DNA of 64,000 nucleotides from an uncultured Bryobacterales bacterium (GCA_937959285.1 CALGAR010000018.1:62001-126000), one strand, 5' to 3'; shown: positions 43,834-52,234, counted from the first letter of the stretch. The notes: generated from the sequence alone by a model not told the origin. Numbers and translations: made by a program.

Positions 43834-45942
43834 ATGCACATCAACCGGCTGATCGACGAAAAAAGCCCCTACCTTCTGCAACACGCACACAATCCCGTGG
43901 ACTGGCTGCCCTGGGGAACCGAGGCGTTCGAGAAAGCAAGGAGCGAGGATAAACCGATTTTTCTCTCTGTCGGTTATTCAACGTGCCACTGGTGCCACGT
44001 GATGGAAAGGGAGTCCTTCGAGAACGAGGAAATTGCAGAAGTACTGAATAGGTACTTCGTCCCGGTGAAGGTCGATCGCGAGGAGCGGCCGGACGTCGAT
44101 CGCATTTACATGACGTTCGTTCAGGCTACGAGCGGCGGAGGCGGCTGGCCGATGTCGGTGTGGCTGACCCCGGATCTCAGGCCTTTCTTCGGTGGTACTT
44201 ACTTCCCGCCGGACAACCGGTATGGGCGCCCGGGCTTCAAGTATGTGCTGGAACAGTTGGCGGCCGCGTGGCGGCTGGACCGCGCGCGGATCGTCCAATC
44301 GGCCGGAGATATTCTGCAGGAATTGCGGAAGCACATCCAGGTGCAAGCCGATGGACGGAAGGTCGAAGATTCCGCCTTCGATTCGGGATTCTTTGCGTTC
44401 CGGCGTATGTTTGACACACGGTTGGGCGGCTTCGGAGGCGCTCCTAAGTTTCCAAGGCCCGTGGCACACAACTTTCTGTTGCGCTACTACAAGCGAACCA
44501 GAAATACCGAAGCGCTGGACATGGTTCTGCTTACGCTGCGCGAAATGGCAAAGGGCGGCATGAACGATCAACTGGGCGGCGGTTTTCACCGGTACTCCGT
44601 CGACGAGCAATGGTTTGTGCCTCACTTCGAGAAAATGCTCTATGACCAGGCGCAGCTTGCTATTTCTTATCTGGAAGCCTTCCAGATTACCGGAGACGCG
44701 CAGTACGCAGACGAAGCCCGCCGGATCTTCGATTACGTCCTCCGTGACATGACGCATCCCGAAGGCGGATTCTACTCCGCCGAAGACGCCGACAGCGTCA
44801 TCGATCCCGCGAAGCCCGATGAAAAGGGCGAGGGCGCGTTTTACATCTGGAGCCACGAGGAAATCGTCCGCATTCTTGGTAGCCCAGCCGCGGAATGGTT
44901 CAGTTACGCCTACGGCGTCGAAGAAGGCGGCAACGTGCGGAACGATCCTCACCACGAGTTCGTTGGCCGGAACATCCTCTATCGAGCCCACACGGCTGAC
45001 GAAACGGCACGGAACTTTGGCGTGCCCGTCGAGCAGGTGGCGGAGTCTCTGGAGCAATCCCGTAAGAAGCTTCTCGAAGCCCGCTCCCACCGGATCCGGC
45101 CGCACCTCGACGATAAGATCCTCACCGCGTGGAACGGCCTGATGATTTCGGCCTTCGCGAAGGGTGCACAGGTTCTGGGCGATGACACGTATCTGAACGC
45201 TGCGCGCCGTGCTGCCGGCTTCGTGCTCTCTCGCCTATACCGTCCGGGAGAAAAAGTGCTTCTGCGGCGTTTCCGGGAAGGGGAGGCGTCGATCCCTGGC
45301 TTCCTAGACGACTATGCGTTCTTTGCGCAAGCTCTGCTTGATCTGTACGAGACCGTCTTTGAGCTGCAGTACCTCAACGCCGCGAACGATCTGACGCTGA
45401 GAATGCAGGAGCTGTTCGAGGACTGCGAGCACGGGGCGTTTTACAGCACAAGCGAGACGGATGAAAGCCTGGTGCTTCGGATGAAGGATGACTACGATGG
45501 AGCGGAACCCTCCGGTAACTCGATTGCCGTAATGAATCTGCTGCGGCTGGCTCACTTTACGGGCAATCAGGCATTGCGCGAGTCGGCCGAGCGAGCGCTT
45601 CATGCTTTTGCCTCGCGCCTCAACACCGCGGGGGCGGCAGTTCCGCAGATGCTCGTCGCGCTGGACTTCAGCCGGTCCGCCGTCCGGCAGGTGATTCTCG
45701 TTGGCCCCCATGATTCCGCTGAGACGCGGCAGATGTTGTCCGCGCTCCGCCGCCGCTTCCTTCCGCACATGGTCGTGATGCTGATCGGCAGTGACGAGGA
45801 ACGGGAACAGTTTGCCGCCCTCCTGCCGGCTACTCGGGAGATGCATCAAATCGAAGGCCGAACGACGGCTTACGTTTGTAAGGATTACGCCTGCGAGCTT
45901 CCCGTTAACAACGTGGACCAGTTCGTCGAGTTGCTACAATGA
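43834..45942 (+). CDS. DUF255/thioredoxin-domain protein (YyaL/SSP20-like)
   Basis: A 702-residue protein. The N-terminal thioredoxin-like domain carries STCHWCHVMERESF with a CxxC pair, followed by WPMSVWLTPDLRPFFGGTYFPP. Residues about 230-600 form an (alpha/alpha)6-barrel resembling N-acylglucosamine epimerases and cellulases, for example GGMNDQLGGGFHRYSVDEQWFVPHFEKMLYDQAQL. The function of the family is unknown; homology to sugar-processing barrels suggests a sugar or thiol-sugar substrate. AAAGGAG precedes the ATG. Tpx is 39 bases downstream. Confidence 0.93.
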   Translation: MHINRLIDEKSPYLLQHAHNPVDWLPWGTEAFEKARSEDKPIFLSVGYSTCHWCHVMERESFENEEIAEVLNRYFVPVKVDREERPDVDRIYMTFVQATSGGGGWPMSVWLTPDLRPFFGGTYFPPDNRYGRPGFKYVLEQLAAAWRLDRARIVQSAGDILQELRKHIQVQADGRKVEDSAFDSGFFAFRRMFDTRLGGFGGAPKFPRPVAHNFLLRYYKRTRNTEALDMVLLTLREMAKGGMNDQLGGGFHRYSVDEQWFVPHFEKMLYDQAQLAISYLEAFQITGDAQYADEARRIFDYVLRDMTHPEGGFYSAEDADSVIDPAKPDEKGEGAFYIWSHEEIVRILGSPAAEWFSYAYGVEEGGNVRNDPHHEFVGRNILYRAHTADETARNFGVPVEQVAESLEQSRKKLLEARSHRIRPHLDDKILTAWNGLMISAFAKGAQVLGDDTYLNAARRAAGFVLSRLYRPGEKVLLRRFREGEASIPGFLDDYAFFAQALLDLYETVFELQYLNAANDLTLRMQELFEDCEHGAFYSTSETDESLVLRMKDDYDGAEPSGNSIAVMNLLRLAHFTGNQALRESAERALHAFASRLNTAGAAVPQMLVALDFSRSAVRQVILVGPHDSAETRQMLSALRRRFLPHMVVMLIGSDEEREQFAALLPATREMHQIEGRTTAYVCKDYACELPVNNVDQFVELLQ

Positions 45943-45981
45943 TGCTTCCACTGTTTTTCAAGTTCGAGAGAGGAGGCAGCA

Positions 45982-46494
45982 ATGGACAGACCAGGCGCGA
46001 CTACGTTCAAAGGAAGCCCGTTGACCCTTGTCGGACCCGAGATCAAGCCGGGTGATAAAGCACCAGATTTCGAAGTTACAGATTTGAGCCTTCAGCCGGT
46101 GAAGTTGAGTGATACGAGCGGAAAGGTGCGGATCTTCAGCGTCGTTCCGTCGCTCGACACTCCTGTCTGCGACATGCAGACGAAGCGCTTCAACGAAGAG
46201 GCGGCAAAGCTCAACGGCGTAGACATCTACACCATCAGCATGGACCTGCCTTTCGCCCAGAAGCGGTGGTGCGGCGCGTTCGGCGTCGACAACATCAAGA
46301 TGCTTTCGGATCACAAGAATGCATCGTTCGGCACCAACTACGGCACGTTGATCAAGGAGTGGCGTGTGGAAAGCCGGGCGATCTTTGTGATCGATAAGGA
46401 TGACACTGTACGGCACGTCGAGTATGTGAAGGAAGTGGCCGACCATCCGAATTACGAGGCTGCGCTTAACGCCGCAAAATCTCTTTCGTCATAA
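45982..46494 (+). CDS. tpx: Thiol peroxidase
   Basis: A 170-residue atypical 2-Cys peroxiredoxin. The peroxidatic Cys63 is in SLDTPVCDMQ and the resolving Cys97 in KRWCGAFG; their spacing of 34 residues equals Escherichia coli Tpx (61 and 95). It reduces hydroperoxides with thioredoxin. A strong ribosome site AGAGGAGG precedes the ATG. The adjacent upstream DUF255 protein also carries a thioredoxin-type motif, though the families are not known to be partners. Confidence 0.96.
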   Translation: MDRPGATTFKGSPLTLVGPEIKPGDKAPDFEVTDLSLQPVKLSDTSGKVRIFSVVPSLDTPVCDMQTKRFNEEAAKLNGVDIYTISMDLPFAQKRWCGAFGVDNIKMLSDHKNASFGTNYGTLIKEWRVESRAIFVIDKDDTVRHVEYVKEVADHPNYEAALNAAKSLSS

Positions 46495-46499
46495 AATAG

Positions 46500-46520
46500 G
46501 GGGCCTGGATCGGCCCCTTT
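46500..46520 (+). terminator. Terminator-like hairpin after tpx
   Basis: GGGGCC (46500-46505), a six-base loop, GGCCCC (46512-46517) and TTT (46518-46520) form a short hairpin 5 bases after the tpx stop. It abuts the next ATG at 46521, so it may end tpx transcription and also mask the start of the CBM9 gene. Confidence 0.5.
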
Positions 46521-47243
46521 ATGAAACTCTTCTCGTTTTTCGCGGCAGCTTCCTTTCTACTTGCGCAGCAGCCTTCTCGTACTCTTCCCCCTGTTCCTAA
46601 AACTGAGGTGAAGCGGGCGTCTTCCCGCATCGTCGTCGACGGCAAGCTATCGGACGAGGCCTGGAAGGCCGCTGAACCGGTGACCCTTCTGTTCCCGTGG
46701 GAACAGCGAGGCGCGAAACAGAAGACCCTCGTGCGGCTTCTCTGGGACGACGAGTATCTGTACGTGGCGTACGACTGCGAGGATGAGGACATCACAGCGC
46801 TGTTCGACCAGCGCGATGACCCGACGTATCGCGACGATGCAGTCGAGATCTTCCTCAATCCGAAGCCGCAGCAGAGCTTTTATTACGGGCTCGAGATGAA
46901 TGCCCGTGCGGTCCTCTACGATTACTTCTACGCGTTTCCTCAGCTCCTGTTAAAACGCTACGACTTTACTGGCGTGCAGCTTGCGACGGACCTGAGAGGG
47001 ACCCTGAATGCCCGGGGCGACAAGGACTCGGGGTGGAGCCTGGAGCTCGCGATACCGTGGCGGAATTTCGAGGAATTGGGTGGGAAGATGCCGCCGCAGC
47101 CGGGCGCCGTTTGGACAGCCAATATCAATCGCTGGGACGGAGTGGAGCCGGACCGCCGTCTTAGCGTCTGGTCTGACACCGGCCTCGACAGACCGAATCC
47201 GCACAATCCGGCTCGCTTCGGCCAGATTGTCTTCGTGAAATAG
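46521..47243 (+). CDS. Secreted CBM9-like carbohydrate-binding protein
   Basis: A 240-residue exported protein with an N-terminal signal (MKLFSFFAAASFLLAQQ) and a CBM9-like beta-sandwich: IVVDGKLSDEAWKAAEP, VRLLWDDEYLYVAYDCED, DDPTYRDDAVEIFLNPK and WSLELAIPWRNF are the family sequence patterns. It probably binds xylan, cellulose or related glycans as a free module or with an unknown enzyme partner. No ribosome site is present because the hairpin lies just upstream. It converges on the next gene with a gap of two bases. Confidence 0.82.
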   Translation: MKLFSFFAAASFLLAQQPSRTLPPVPKTEVKRASSRIVVDGKLSDEAWKAAEPVTLLFPWEQRGAKQKTLVRLLWDDEYLYVAYDCEDEDITALFDQRDDPTYRDDAVEIFLNPKPQQSFYYGLEMNARAVLYDYFYAFPQLLLKRYDFTGVQLATDLRGTLNARGDKDSGWSLELAIPWRNFEELGGKMPPQPGAVWTANINRWDGVEPDRRLSVWSDTGLDRPNPHNPARFGQIVFVK

Positions 47244-47245
47244 GC

Positions 47246-48619
47246 CTACTTGTGGCTGGGGGAGCGGGGAGTTAGGCGGACGCGCACGCTTTTTGCGGTT
47301 CGCGACGGCAGCTTCAGTGCGAGAATTCCGCCTGCATCTGCCTGCTCCTCGCGCTTCTCTGCGCCGTCCACCTCGACTTGGTAGAAGGCCCGCGGCTTCA
47401 GGCCGATGAAGTAGACCGTCTCAGGAGCGTCGGAGCCTGCCGTGAAATCCGGCCGCGAGGTGATGCCAATGCTTCCCAGCCTCAGCGGCTGCTTCAAAGC
47501 TTCCAGACTCAGCTCGGTCCGCCTGCCTTGAGTGAACCATTGAATCTGCCCGTCGACATAGCCAAACCACGACGCGTCTTCATCCCATGTCGAGCGGGCC
47601 AGAAGAGCGCCTCCTTCCCTCTCGGGATCATGGAAGGAGAGGGGCATGTGCGAATAGCTCAATCCCGGCTGGTACGGGTTTGCCCAAAGAAACTCGTACG
47701 GAATGCCGAAAGGGCTTCGCATCAGGAAGCGGTCGTGGATGAGCCAGCCTTGTACGAATTGATGCTCCGTTGCGTTGGTGTCATAAGCGACCAGCGCGAG
47801 CTCAGCGGCGCGGGCGAGCGCCGACAGCCGGAGGTCCGGATCTTTTTTCCCGGAGTACATCGGAATCCGGTACTCGTTTTCGGGCGCAGGCCACGGGCTA
47901 GGGTAGTGACGAAGAAGCTCGAAGGCGGGGAGATTCTTGAAGAAGCGCGGCGCTGAATCCCGCAAGTCGATCTTCAAGTTATCGCGGATGGCATGAAGCA
48001 GTTCGAGGAGGGCGAGCGTGTCGTCGGGCTGAAACGGGACACGGCCGCGCTTCAAGTCCTCGCTGACGGAGGAGCGCCACCACTCCTGCACAATCCCTCG
48101 CAGGACCCGTTCGGCGAGATCGGCATCCTCGCCGGCGAGAGCGATTGCAGCTAACGCCCGAGATCGCACAGTCGGAAGGTCGGTGGCATGGGCGGTCCAG
48201 TCGAGGGACTGGGTCAGCTTTGTGCGCAGGGTCTCGGATTGCGAGGCCGTGAGAGCGTCAAAGCACCAGTCATAAATAATAGCCTGCTGGCGGAGGTCGG
48301 CATCGGACGTAAGCGCCCATTCAATGGCCCGGCGGGCGGCTTGAGCATCCCCCGTGACCCGGTAAAAGAGAGCGTTTGCAAAGCCGGGCTCAGGCATTGC
48401 AGCACCTCCGGTCATCAGGAGCTCAAACTGCTGCCATCGAATGGATTCGCGCTCGCGCTCCCGTTTCAGCAGGCGGGATCGGCGGGCATTCAGGAAAAGC
48501 CGCGGTGCTTCCGTGTAGACTCGAAAGCTCTCCTCCTCGGCGGACGTTGTCGCGGAGGAATCCTGAGCTGCCAAGATTCCGGGCAATAGCATCGGAACGA
48601 GAACGACAGCGAGGCGCAT
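47246..48619 (-). CDS. Exported heparinase II/III- or alginate-lyase-like protein
   Basis: A 457-residue exported protein with signal (MRLAVVLVPMLLPGILAAQ). The N-terminal 250 residues are helical with repeats of the alpha/alpha-toroid type (AIIYDWCFDALTASQSETLR), and the C-terminal part is beta-rich (FHDPEREGGALLARSTWDEDASWFGYVDG), like the two-domain architecture of heparinase II/III and related lyases. Clear catalytic Tyr/His motifs were not assigned, so lyase activity is inferred. The start lies 11 bases from the palindrome at 48631, which overlaps a CACAAT hexamer. Confidence 0.7.
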   Translation of the reverse strand: MRLAVVLVPMLLPGILAAQDSSATTSAEEESFRVYTEAPRLFLNARRSRLLKRERERESIRWQQFELLMTGGAAMPEPGFANALFYRVTGDAQAARRAIEWALTSDADLRQQAIIYDWCFDALTASQSETLRTKLTQSLDWTAHATDLPTVRSRALAAIALAGEDADLAERVLRGIVQEWWRSSVSEDLKRGRVPFQPDDTLALLELLHAIRDNLKIDLRDSAPRFFKNLPAFELLRHYPSPWPAPENEYRIPMYSGKKDPDLRLSALARAAELALVAYDTNATEHQFVQGWLIHDRFLMRSPFGIPYEFLWANPYQPGLSYSHMPLSFHDPEREGGALLARSTWDEDASWFGYVDGQIQWFTQGRRTELSLEALKQPLRLGSIGITSRPDFTAGSDAPETVYFIGLKPRAFYQVEVDGAEKREEQADAGGILALKLPSRTAKSVRVRLTPRSPSHK

Positions 48620-48630
48620 CGGTCTCTGAT

Positions 48631-48647
48631 TGTGTCACAATGACACA
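48631..48647. promoter_or_regulatory. Perfect palindrome, possible operator
   Basis: TGTGTCA (48631-48637), three bases, TGACACA (48641-48647). It lies 11 bases upstream of the ATG of the minus-strand gene and covers the minus-strand hexamer CACAAT. Such a 7-3-7 inverted repeat fits a dimeric repressor site, for example GntR- or LacI-type, but no regulator gene lies next to it. Confidence 0.45.
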
Positions 48648-48779
48648 CGCTCTGCGGCGGTGTCTCAGAATTGCCACCCGGCAGACATCGATAAGTTCCG
48701 TATTATGAGCAACAACGTGAGGCGTCTCTAGCTCTGGCAGTACAATTGCTAGAAACAATCCCGAATTGATGAAGTGACC
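48648..48779. other. Intergenic lead-in to the structured RNA locus
   Basis: It contains no convincing coding sequence. A TACAAT hexamer (48741-48746) and a TTGCTA/GATGAA pair (48746-48751 and 48767-48774 region, spacing about 16) could be promoter elements for plus-strand transcription of the RNA that follows. Consensus matches are modest. Confidence 0.3.
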
Positions 48780-48785
48780 TTGAAA

Positions 48786-48914
48786 CCTGCCCTCTGCATC
48801 AACAGGCAGGCGGGGGAAGCGAGCGGCTGGCGGCAGCGTGCTTGCGGGAGCCGGTGTTTTGATCTAGAAACCGCTCTTTCAGCCGTTTGCAGGTTGCTGC
48901 AGAGGGGTTTTTTT
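48786..48914 (+). ncRNA. Candidate structured RNA: long rod with terminal T7
   Basis: CCCTCTGCA (48790-48798) pairs with TGCAGAGGG (48898-48906); CAAC (48800-48803) with GTTG (48893-48896). After a tandem A-G/G-A mismatch GCAGGCGG (48806-48813) pairs with CCGTTTGC (48883-48890), then GAAG (48816-48819) with TTTC (48877-48880), and GAGCGG (48821-48826) with CCGCTC (48871-48876). A 44-base apical part adds a CTGGC/GCCGG stem. TTTTTTT (48908-48914) follows directly. The rod resembles 6S RNA in overall shape, but the sequence was not matched to any family. An alternative shorter hairpin (CTCT..CAGC with GCTG..AGAG) uses the same 3' bases. Confidence 0.5.
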
Positions 48915-49080
48915 AGCAGGAAGGAACGTCTCGATCTTACCAGGGGTCTCGGTATCAGTAGCTGTCTGGCATCTGTGGTGTTGGATATTTGGACGCGGGC
49001 CACACCAGGGATGATGTAGCAAGCGGGTTGTCTGTATCCAGACGCGCTGACGCCTGATCCCAGCCCCGATGCAGGGGCGG
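48915..49080 (+). other. Hairpin-rich non-coding stretch between two terminators
   Basis: It holds TGGTGT/ACACCA (48976-48981 with 49002-49007), a perfect GTCTG-TATC-CAGAC stem-loop (49030-49043) and GCCCC-GATGCA-GGGGC (49063-49078). The plus frame 48774-49019 (81 codons) has no ribosome site and spans the T7 terminator, so I do not treat it as coding. The stretch may belong to one structured RNA ending at 49141. Confidence 0.35.
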
Positions 49081-49141
49081 GCCGCATCCGAAGCCGGGCT
49101 CTACGCGGACTCATCTCAAACCGGTTTCTGTGCGGCTTTTT
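49081..49141 (+). terminator. Strong intrinsic terminator, plus strand
   Basis: GCCGCA (49081-49086) pairs with TGCGGC (49131-49136), and inside, after a small loop, GAAGCCGG (49090-49097) pairs with CCGGTTTC (49121-49128). TTTTT (49137-49141) follows. It stands 6 bases before the 3' end of the convergent zinc-ribbon gene, so it ends a plus-strand transcript that contains no protein gene. This supports an RNA gene upstream. Confidence 0.65.
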
Positions 49142-49147
49142 CTCTAG

Positions 49148-49438
49148 CTAGTAGGCTAGCGTTCCGCTTCTCGGCGTTTCATCCGAATTCGGCAGGTAAA
49201 GAGTCTTGCAGTTTTCACACCGGTAGATCTCGGCCTCTTCTCCAAACAGCCGCTTGATTTCTTCGCCAAAGAAGTACCAGCGTTTTAAGTGCCCGGCACA
49301 GATCTTGCCCTTCGCATCCTTCTCATTGCAGGCGCGCATTCGCCGCAGACGCCGTTTTACTTTCGTGCCATCGCTTAGCGTTTGGACGAGTTCGCATACC
49401 GGCGCCGTCTCAGGTGCTGGGGATTGTGACGTAGCCAT
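49148..49438 (-). CDS. Small zinc-ribbon protein
   Basis: A 96-residue protein with two Cys pairs: CNEKDAKGKIC in the middle and CENCKTLY near the C-terminus, spaced to bind one zinc ion. It has a basic centre (TKVKRRLRRMRACN) and a GEEIKRLFGEEAEIYRC helix. No family was named; it looks like a small nucleic-acid or protein-binding zinc ribbon. TATACT lies 15 bases before the ATG, with no ribosome site. Confidence 0.72.
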   Translation of the reverse strand: MATSQSPAPETAPVCELVQTLSDGTKVKRRLRRMRACNEKDAKGKICAGHLKRWYFFGEEIKRLFGEEAEIYRCENCKTLYLPNSDETPRSGTLAY

Positions 49439-49513
49439 AAGACTTCGACTGGCAGTATAGCACCGGCGGAGAGGCCTCCCGGCCGCGCGGAACGGGCGGG
49501 AGACCGCGCGCCT

Positions 49514-50605
49514 CTACTTTGCGAAGCTGATCCGGAACCCGGTCGTGAAGATGAGGTCGTTCTTCTTGCGTCCCTCTACAGGATTGCTGAGGTAGCGGCT
49601 GCTGATTGCCGCCTGCCAGCCCAGCCACTTCCACAAGGCGGTTTCCGTCGACGCGTCAAAGTTGACGCGATAGCTTCCGGTTCGAGTGAAGTTAGGGTAA
49701 ACGGTCATCATTTGCTTTACCGTGGTTCTTTCGCTCAGCGCGTGGGATAGCTCCTCGCCAAGCAGAATTTCGCCGGACGTTCTGTTCAGGCCCGTTGCAA
49801 AGAACTCGCGGTTCATCGATCCACCGCCCTTCAGATCCAGCTTCGTGGCGGAACGGTCCATAAGCTTGTAGCCGAATCCAGCCGCCGGGGCGATGCGGAG
49901 GTCCAGGTCCTGGAACCTGTCAAATTCCATATCCGTGGAACCAAATGCAAAGAGCCGCGGCGAGATGTTGATGTTGTAGGCGAAACCTCCACGGATCGCG
50001 TTTGCCGTTACAACCGACGGGCCAAGAGTGTTGTTGCTCGCATAAAGGCTTGTGAAGTGGAGCGTCATCTTGTCCCGCAGCGTCTCTCGCACCGCCGACG
50101 CATTCACGTTCACCGTGCTGGTGTCGGCGTTGCCCTGCGTGGTGGAGTAGCCAAGGCTCAGGCTGCCAGTCCACAAATCAATCAGGCTGGGGTTCACGTA
50201 GCGTTGGAAATTGGCTTCCTCGGCTTCCGAGCGAATGTACTGGACGGATTCTTTCGTCGTCCTGATGAGTCCGGCGTCCTGACTCATAATCTCGAATCCT
50301 TCCAAGGTTCCTTTCACTGTTCCGACCAATTTCTGACCGTCCTGAAGGCCGAAGTTCAGCGGGGCCGAGGAAACGATCTCGACAACGGCGTCCCATGGCA
50401 CGGTGATGGTCCCGGCGTACTCGGACTGCAAAACAAGAATTTTACCGTCCGATTTCACCACGGATCCTGTGATTCGGTCGCCGTTGGCGAACGTAATCTG
50501 ATCGGCAACGGCAGGAACTGTCAAAACGAGCGCGAGTAGCGATACAAGTGGCAACCGTCTGAAGAACACCCTCTGATTGTCTCCCGCTCTCAATTGCCGG
50601 TCCAC
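49514..50605 (-). CDS. DUF481 outer-membrane beta-barrel protein
   Basis: A 363-residue exported protein. The signal lies in RRLPLVSLLALVLTVPAVA. An N-terminal region with the repeat ITFANGDRITGSVVKSDGKILVLQSEYAGTITVPW precedes a DUF481/YdiY-like barrel (GSLSLGYSTTQGNADTSTVNV; KMTLHFTSLYASN; ending ISFAK). Such proteins are salt-induced or of unknown role. The start is unsettled: GTG 50605 or GTG 50569, which gives a more usual signal-peptide length. Outer-membrane location is inferred. Confidence 0.83.
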   Translation of the reverse strand: MDRQLRAGDNQRVFFRRLPLVSLLALVLTVPAVADQITFANGDRITGSVVKSDGKILVLQSEYAGTITVPWDAVVEIVSSAPLNFGLQDGQKLVGTVKGTLEGFEIMSQDAGLIRTTKESVQYIRSEAEEANFQRYVNPSLIDLWTGSLSLGYSTTQGNADTSTVNVNASAVRETLRDKMTLHFTSLYASNNTLGPSVVTANAIRGGFAYNINISPRLFAFGSTDMEFDRFQDLDLRIAPAAGFGYKLMDRSATKLDLKGGGSMNREFFATGLNRTSGEILLGEELSHALSERTTVKQMMTVYPNFTRTGSYRVNFDASTETALWKWLGWQAAISSRYLSNPVEGRKKNDLIFTTGFRISFAK

Positions 50606-50692
50606 TGGAATAGCGCGAACCAGATATTCCGCAGCGCGCTGATCCCCCTGAACCGCAATGTGATAACCTGATTTCTTGCGCGCGAAGCCAAT

Positions 50693-51334
50693 ATGCCGGC
50701 TCGTGTGAGCGAGTCGTACATCCTACGGACGTATCCTTTCCAGGAAGCGGATCTAATTGTCAGCTTCTTCACTCGGGATCAGGGTAAGCTCCGTGGTGTG
50801 GCGAAGCGGGCCAGGCGCCCGAAGAGCAGCTTTGGCGCCGGGCTGGAGCGGCTCTCGCAAGTGAGAATGACGTATTACCAGCGTGAGAACCGGGAGCTGG
50901 TGAACTTGTTCTCGTGCGAGCTGGTGCGCTCTCAATTTGAGCTGCAGGCTGGTTATGAGACGGGCATTGCGCTGGATTTCATAGCCGAACTGGCCGAGCA
51001 GTTGCTGCCGCCCGAGGAGCCGAGTGAGAAGTTTTTCCGCCTGCTCCTTGCGGTAACGGGCCATTTGGCGGCGCATCCGATCGAAGGCATCTGGCCGGCG
51101 GTAACGTACTTCGCCCTGTGGGCGGTGCGCCTGTCCGGGTTCCTGCCCGAGCTGCGGGTGAGCCGCGAATCACGGGAGATCGCAGAGGAGATGTTGACGA
51201 CCCACATCGGACAACTGGCTGAACGGACGTGGACCCGCGCCACCGCAGCCGATCTTAGGCGGTACCTGGTCCGGCTCGTCGAGGATCACGTCGAGCGACG
51301 CCTGCTTGTAGCTCCCCTGCTCGAATCGTTATAA
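50693..51334 (+). CDS. recO: DNA repair protein RecO
   Basis: A 213-residue RecO. The N-terminal OB fold is clear (ESYILRTYPFQEADLIVSFFTRDQGKLRGVAKRARRPKSSFGAGLERL) and the helical C-terminal domain follows. The C-terminal zinc finger found in many bacterial RecO (CxxCG motifs) is absent, as in E. coli. It works with RecR, which is also in this window but 36 kb away. The gene begins the recO-glyQ-glyS series, 3 bases before glyQ. Confidence 0.9.
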   Translation: MPARVSESYILRTYPFQEADLIVSFFTRDQGKLRGVAKRARRPKSSFGAGLERLSQVRMTYYQRENRELVNLFSCELVRSQFELQAGYETGIALDFIAELAEQLLPPEEPSEKFFRLLLAVTGHLAAHPIEGIWPAVTYFALWAVRLSGFLPELRVSRESREIAEEMLTTHIGQLAERTWTRATAADLRRYLVRLVEDHVERRLLVAPLLESL

Positions 51335-51337
51335 CGA

Positions 51338-52234
51338 ATGGACTCTTTTCAGCAGACCGTCTTTAAACTAAAGCAGTACTGGGCAGATCGCGGTTGCGTC
51401 ATCCAGGAGCCCTACGACCTGGAAGTCGGCGCCGGGACCATGGCGCCCGAAACATTTCTGCGCGTGCTTGGCCCTCAGCCCTACCGCGTAGCCTACGTTC
51501 AACCGAGCCGCCGTCCGGCCGACGGCCGCTACGGCGAGAACCCCAACCGGCTCTACAAGCACCAGCAATTGCAGGTAATCCTGAAGCCCGCGCCTGAGGA
51601 CGTGATTGACCAGTACCTCGGCAGTCTCGAGGCGATCGGCATCGATCTGCGCAAGCATGATCTGAAGTTCGAAGAGGATAATTGGGAGTCGCCGACACTT
51701 GGCGCATGGGGGATTGGCTGGCAGGTGATGCTGGACGGCCTCGAAATCACCCAGTTCACCTACTTCCAGCAATGCGGGGGAATCGACCTCGATCTCGTCC
51801 CGGCCGAGCTGACCTACGGTCTGGAAAGGCTCGTGGCTTTCCTGCAGGACAAGGAGAGCGTCTACCAGATCGAATGGGCTCCCGGCTTCTCCTACGGGGA
51901 TGTCCGTCTTGCGGAGGAAGTGCAGCACTCGGTTTTCAACTTTGAGCTGGCCGATGTCGACACCTTGTGGGAGCTGTTCCGGCTGCACGAGAAAGAAGCG
52001 CAGCGCCTGCTCGATTTGTTTCCTAAGTACGAGCCGAAAGAGCGCTTTCCGTTGCTCGCCGCCTACGACCAGGTGCTGAAGCTCTCCAACCTCTTCAACC
52101 TGCTCGATGCCAGAGGCGCCATCAGCGTGACGGAGCGCGTGGGCGTTATCGCTCGGGTGCGAAAACTTGCCGTCGGCGTCGCTCAGGCGTGGGTTGAGCA
52201 GCAGACTCCAGCTTCGGCGGAGGTGGCACGGTGA
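51338..52234 (+). CDS. glyQ: Glycyl-tRNA synthetase alpha subunit
   Basis: A 298-residue alpha subunit of the bacterial heterotetrameric GlyRS. Family blocks FQQTVFKLKQYWADRGCVIQEPYD, GAGTMAPETFLRVLGP, YVQPSRRPADGRYGENPNRLYKH and GIGWQVMLDGLEITQFTYFQQCGG are complete. It carries the aminoacylation site that charges tRNA-Gly. The stop overlaps the glyS start (GTGA). Confidence 0.98.
   Translation: MDSFQQTVFKLKQYWADRGCVIQEPYDLEVGAGTMAPETFLRVLGPQPYRVAYVQPSRRPADGRYGENPNRLYKHQQLQVILKPAPEDVIDQYLGSLEAIGIDLRKHDLKFEEDNWESPTLGAWGIGWQVMLDGLEITQFTYFQQCGGIDLDLVPAELTYGLERLVAFLQDKESVYQIEWAPGFSYGDVRLAEEVQHSVFNFELADVDTLWELFRLHEKEAQRLLDLFPKYEPKERFPLLAAYDQVLKLSNLFNLLDARGAISVTERVGVIARVRKLAVGVAQAWVEQQTPASAEVAR

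Noticed and set aside
43978..45105. 375-codon minus-strand open frame
   Set aside because: Antisense to the DUF255 protein, which is complete and conserved.
48774..49019. 81-codon plus-strand frame
   Set aside because: No ribosome site, crosses the T7 terminator and the rod structure; composition not protein-like.
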